A DNA stretch of 6,189 nt from Minisyncoccota bacterium (lineage in GTDB: Bacteria > Patescibacteriota > Minisyncoccia > Phycocordibacterales > GCA-2747955). The notes beneath the pieces are model-generated. The model saw nothing but the letters and a program-made list of their open reading frames with translations, made no database searches and was not told where the DNA came from. The stretch covers positions 1-6,189 of the forward strand of contig CALLVB010000045.1 of assembly GCA_938010795.1 (NCBI GenBank), in the 5' to 3' direction. Positions 5,763 to 6,189 of the stretch are shown here, in pieces; the first letter of the stretch is position 1; each line of letters starts with the position of its first letter. A program made the translations under genes and the position numbers.

Positions 5763-5778
5763 GCCGTGAGGTACGGCT
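5762..5778 (-). repeat. far-right copy R2 of the flanking motif, perfect palindromic arms
   Basis: AGCCGT-GAGGT-ACGGCT has two perfect 6-base inverted arms around a 5-base asymmetric core. The left copies carry the same core inverted (CGT-ACCTC-ACG). Arms around a short asymmetric spacer resemble a tyrosine-recombinase crossover site in layout, although known sites usually have longer arms. It begins next to the stop codon of the plus-strand frame. Confidence 0.7.
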
Positions 5779-6050
5779 TATAACCTTTACGTATTTGAAA
5801 ACAGTTTTAATAAGGTCAACAACTTTTTGTTTCTTTGTTTGGAATACGAAGTTTATTGTGAGAAATGATAAAAAAAAAAAAATTTTAGGATAAAAAATAA
5901 CAGCTAGTAGCCTATATGCCCTTAAAAGCTGTCTTTTTCTACCTGGGTGTTTGTTCCTTGGAAATAAATTGATGCGTACTGTTCTATTTTAGTTGCTTTT
6001 CAACGATCGTATGTGAGTCTATTCGGGGAAAAATCACGTTAAGGTAGATC
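5779..6050. other. AT-rich spacer between convergent signals
   Basis: No gene is supported. It contains a 13-base A run (5870-5882), AATAAA on the plus strand at 5963-5968, AATAAA on the minus strand at 5857-5852, and an acceptor-like TGTTCTATTTTAG ending 5992. The composition fits a 3' flank between genes that converge from both sides. Confidence 0.4.
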
Positions 6051-6056
6051 TTTATT
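6051..6056 (-). terminator. poly(A) signal AATAAA for the right-edge gene
   Basis: TTTATT on the plus strand reads AATAAA on the minus strand, 13 bases past the stop codon at 6072-6070. The 3' untranslated region would be unusually short. Confidence 0.45.
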
Positions 6057-6069
6057 TCCATCCCATGAT

Positions 6070-6189
6070 TCAATTTGCTGGATCCGGATCAGGGACCTGA
6101 ACGGCTGCAGGAGCAGGAATCACCGCTGGTTCGGCTGCTGGAGCAGGAGCTGGAATCACCGCTGGTTCGAGAATCGCTGCCGGACCAGG
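6070..6189 (-). CDS. C-terminal end of a Pro/Ala-rich protein (5' partial)
   Basis: The minus strand is open from the window edge to TGA 6072-6070, giving 39 codons rich in Pro, Ala, Val and Glu. EPAVIPAPA occurs twice, followed by VQVPDPDPAN at the end. The DNA under it is an imperfect tandem repeat (GGAATCACCGCTGGTTCG twice on the plus strand). An AATAAA follows at once, which favours the minus strand. The plus strand is also open in one frame (LQEQESPLVRLLEQELESPL), but has a stop just upstream and no ATG. Pro/Ala repeats occur in many structural, secreted or linker regions, so no function is assigned. Confidence 0.45.
   Translation of the reverse strand, partial: PGPAAILEPAVIPAPAPAAEPAVIPAPAAVQVPDPDPAN

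Noticed and set aside
7..6089. 11-bp inverted match (TGGATCCGGAT) at 7-17 and 6079-6089, at both window ends
   Set aside because: An 11-base match is expected by chance several times in a window this size, and the string is itself nearly palindromic.
6158..6187. tRNA-like B box (GGTTCGAGAATC) near the right edge
   Set aside because: The T-stem does not pair and no A box or acceptor stem is found. The sequence is a variant of the Pro/Ala repeat DNA.
1..6189. CRISPR array, rRNA or bacterial mobile element
   Set aside because: There are no regularly spaced repeats with unique spacers, no rRNA signatures, and the gene signals are eukaryotic.

Overview
The window looks like nuclear DNA of a eukaryote, most likely a non-vertebrate animal. 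Reading frames are short and broken and spacers are AT-rich. Splice-site, AATAAA, CCAAT, E-box and E2F-like signals are present, and there are no bacterial operons or ribosome binding sites. The species cannot be told from the sequence.

The one clear gene lies on the minus strand (open frame 4657-2408). It encodes a tyrosine recombinase whose catalytic domain resembles those of animal DIRS/Ngaro and Crypton-type elements. No reverse transcriptase, RNase H or methylase frame accompanies it. A long C-terminal extension of unknown function carries several recent internal tandem duplications. The frame has no ATG at its upstream end but has a good splice acceptor. An upstream exon (4972-4751), behind a CCAAT box and an E-box, joins it in frame and gives a predicted protein of about 813 residues.

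The most interesting structure is a 12-bp motif (CGTACCTCACGG) repeated on both sides of this gene in opposite orientation. There are two copies in a 57/58-bp tandem repeat just past the stop codon (2293 and 2351). Two inverted copies lie on the promoter side (5128 and 5764). They could be element ends or recombination sites. With the recombinase they make a candidate undescribed compact tyrosine-recombinase element of about 2.85 to 3.5 kb; this is inference.

Left of the element (1-2250) are an LTR-like stretch at the edge, a degraded minus-strand exon (884-535), about 900 bases with only weak frames, and a plus-strand promoter-like cluster (two E2F-type sites, an E-box, ATGGCGGC) leading into a very short open frame. 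Right of the element (5140-6189) are a TATA box, a plus-strand exon-like frame interrupted by one TGA, an AT-rich spacer, and the C-terminal end of a Pro/Ala-rich protein entering from the right edge on the minus strand. Apart from the recombinase, no coding call here is secure.
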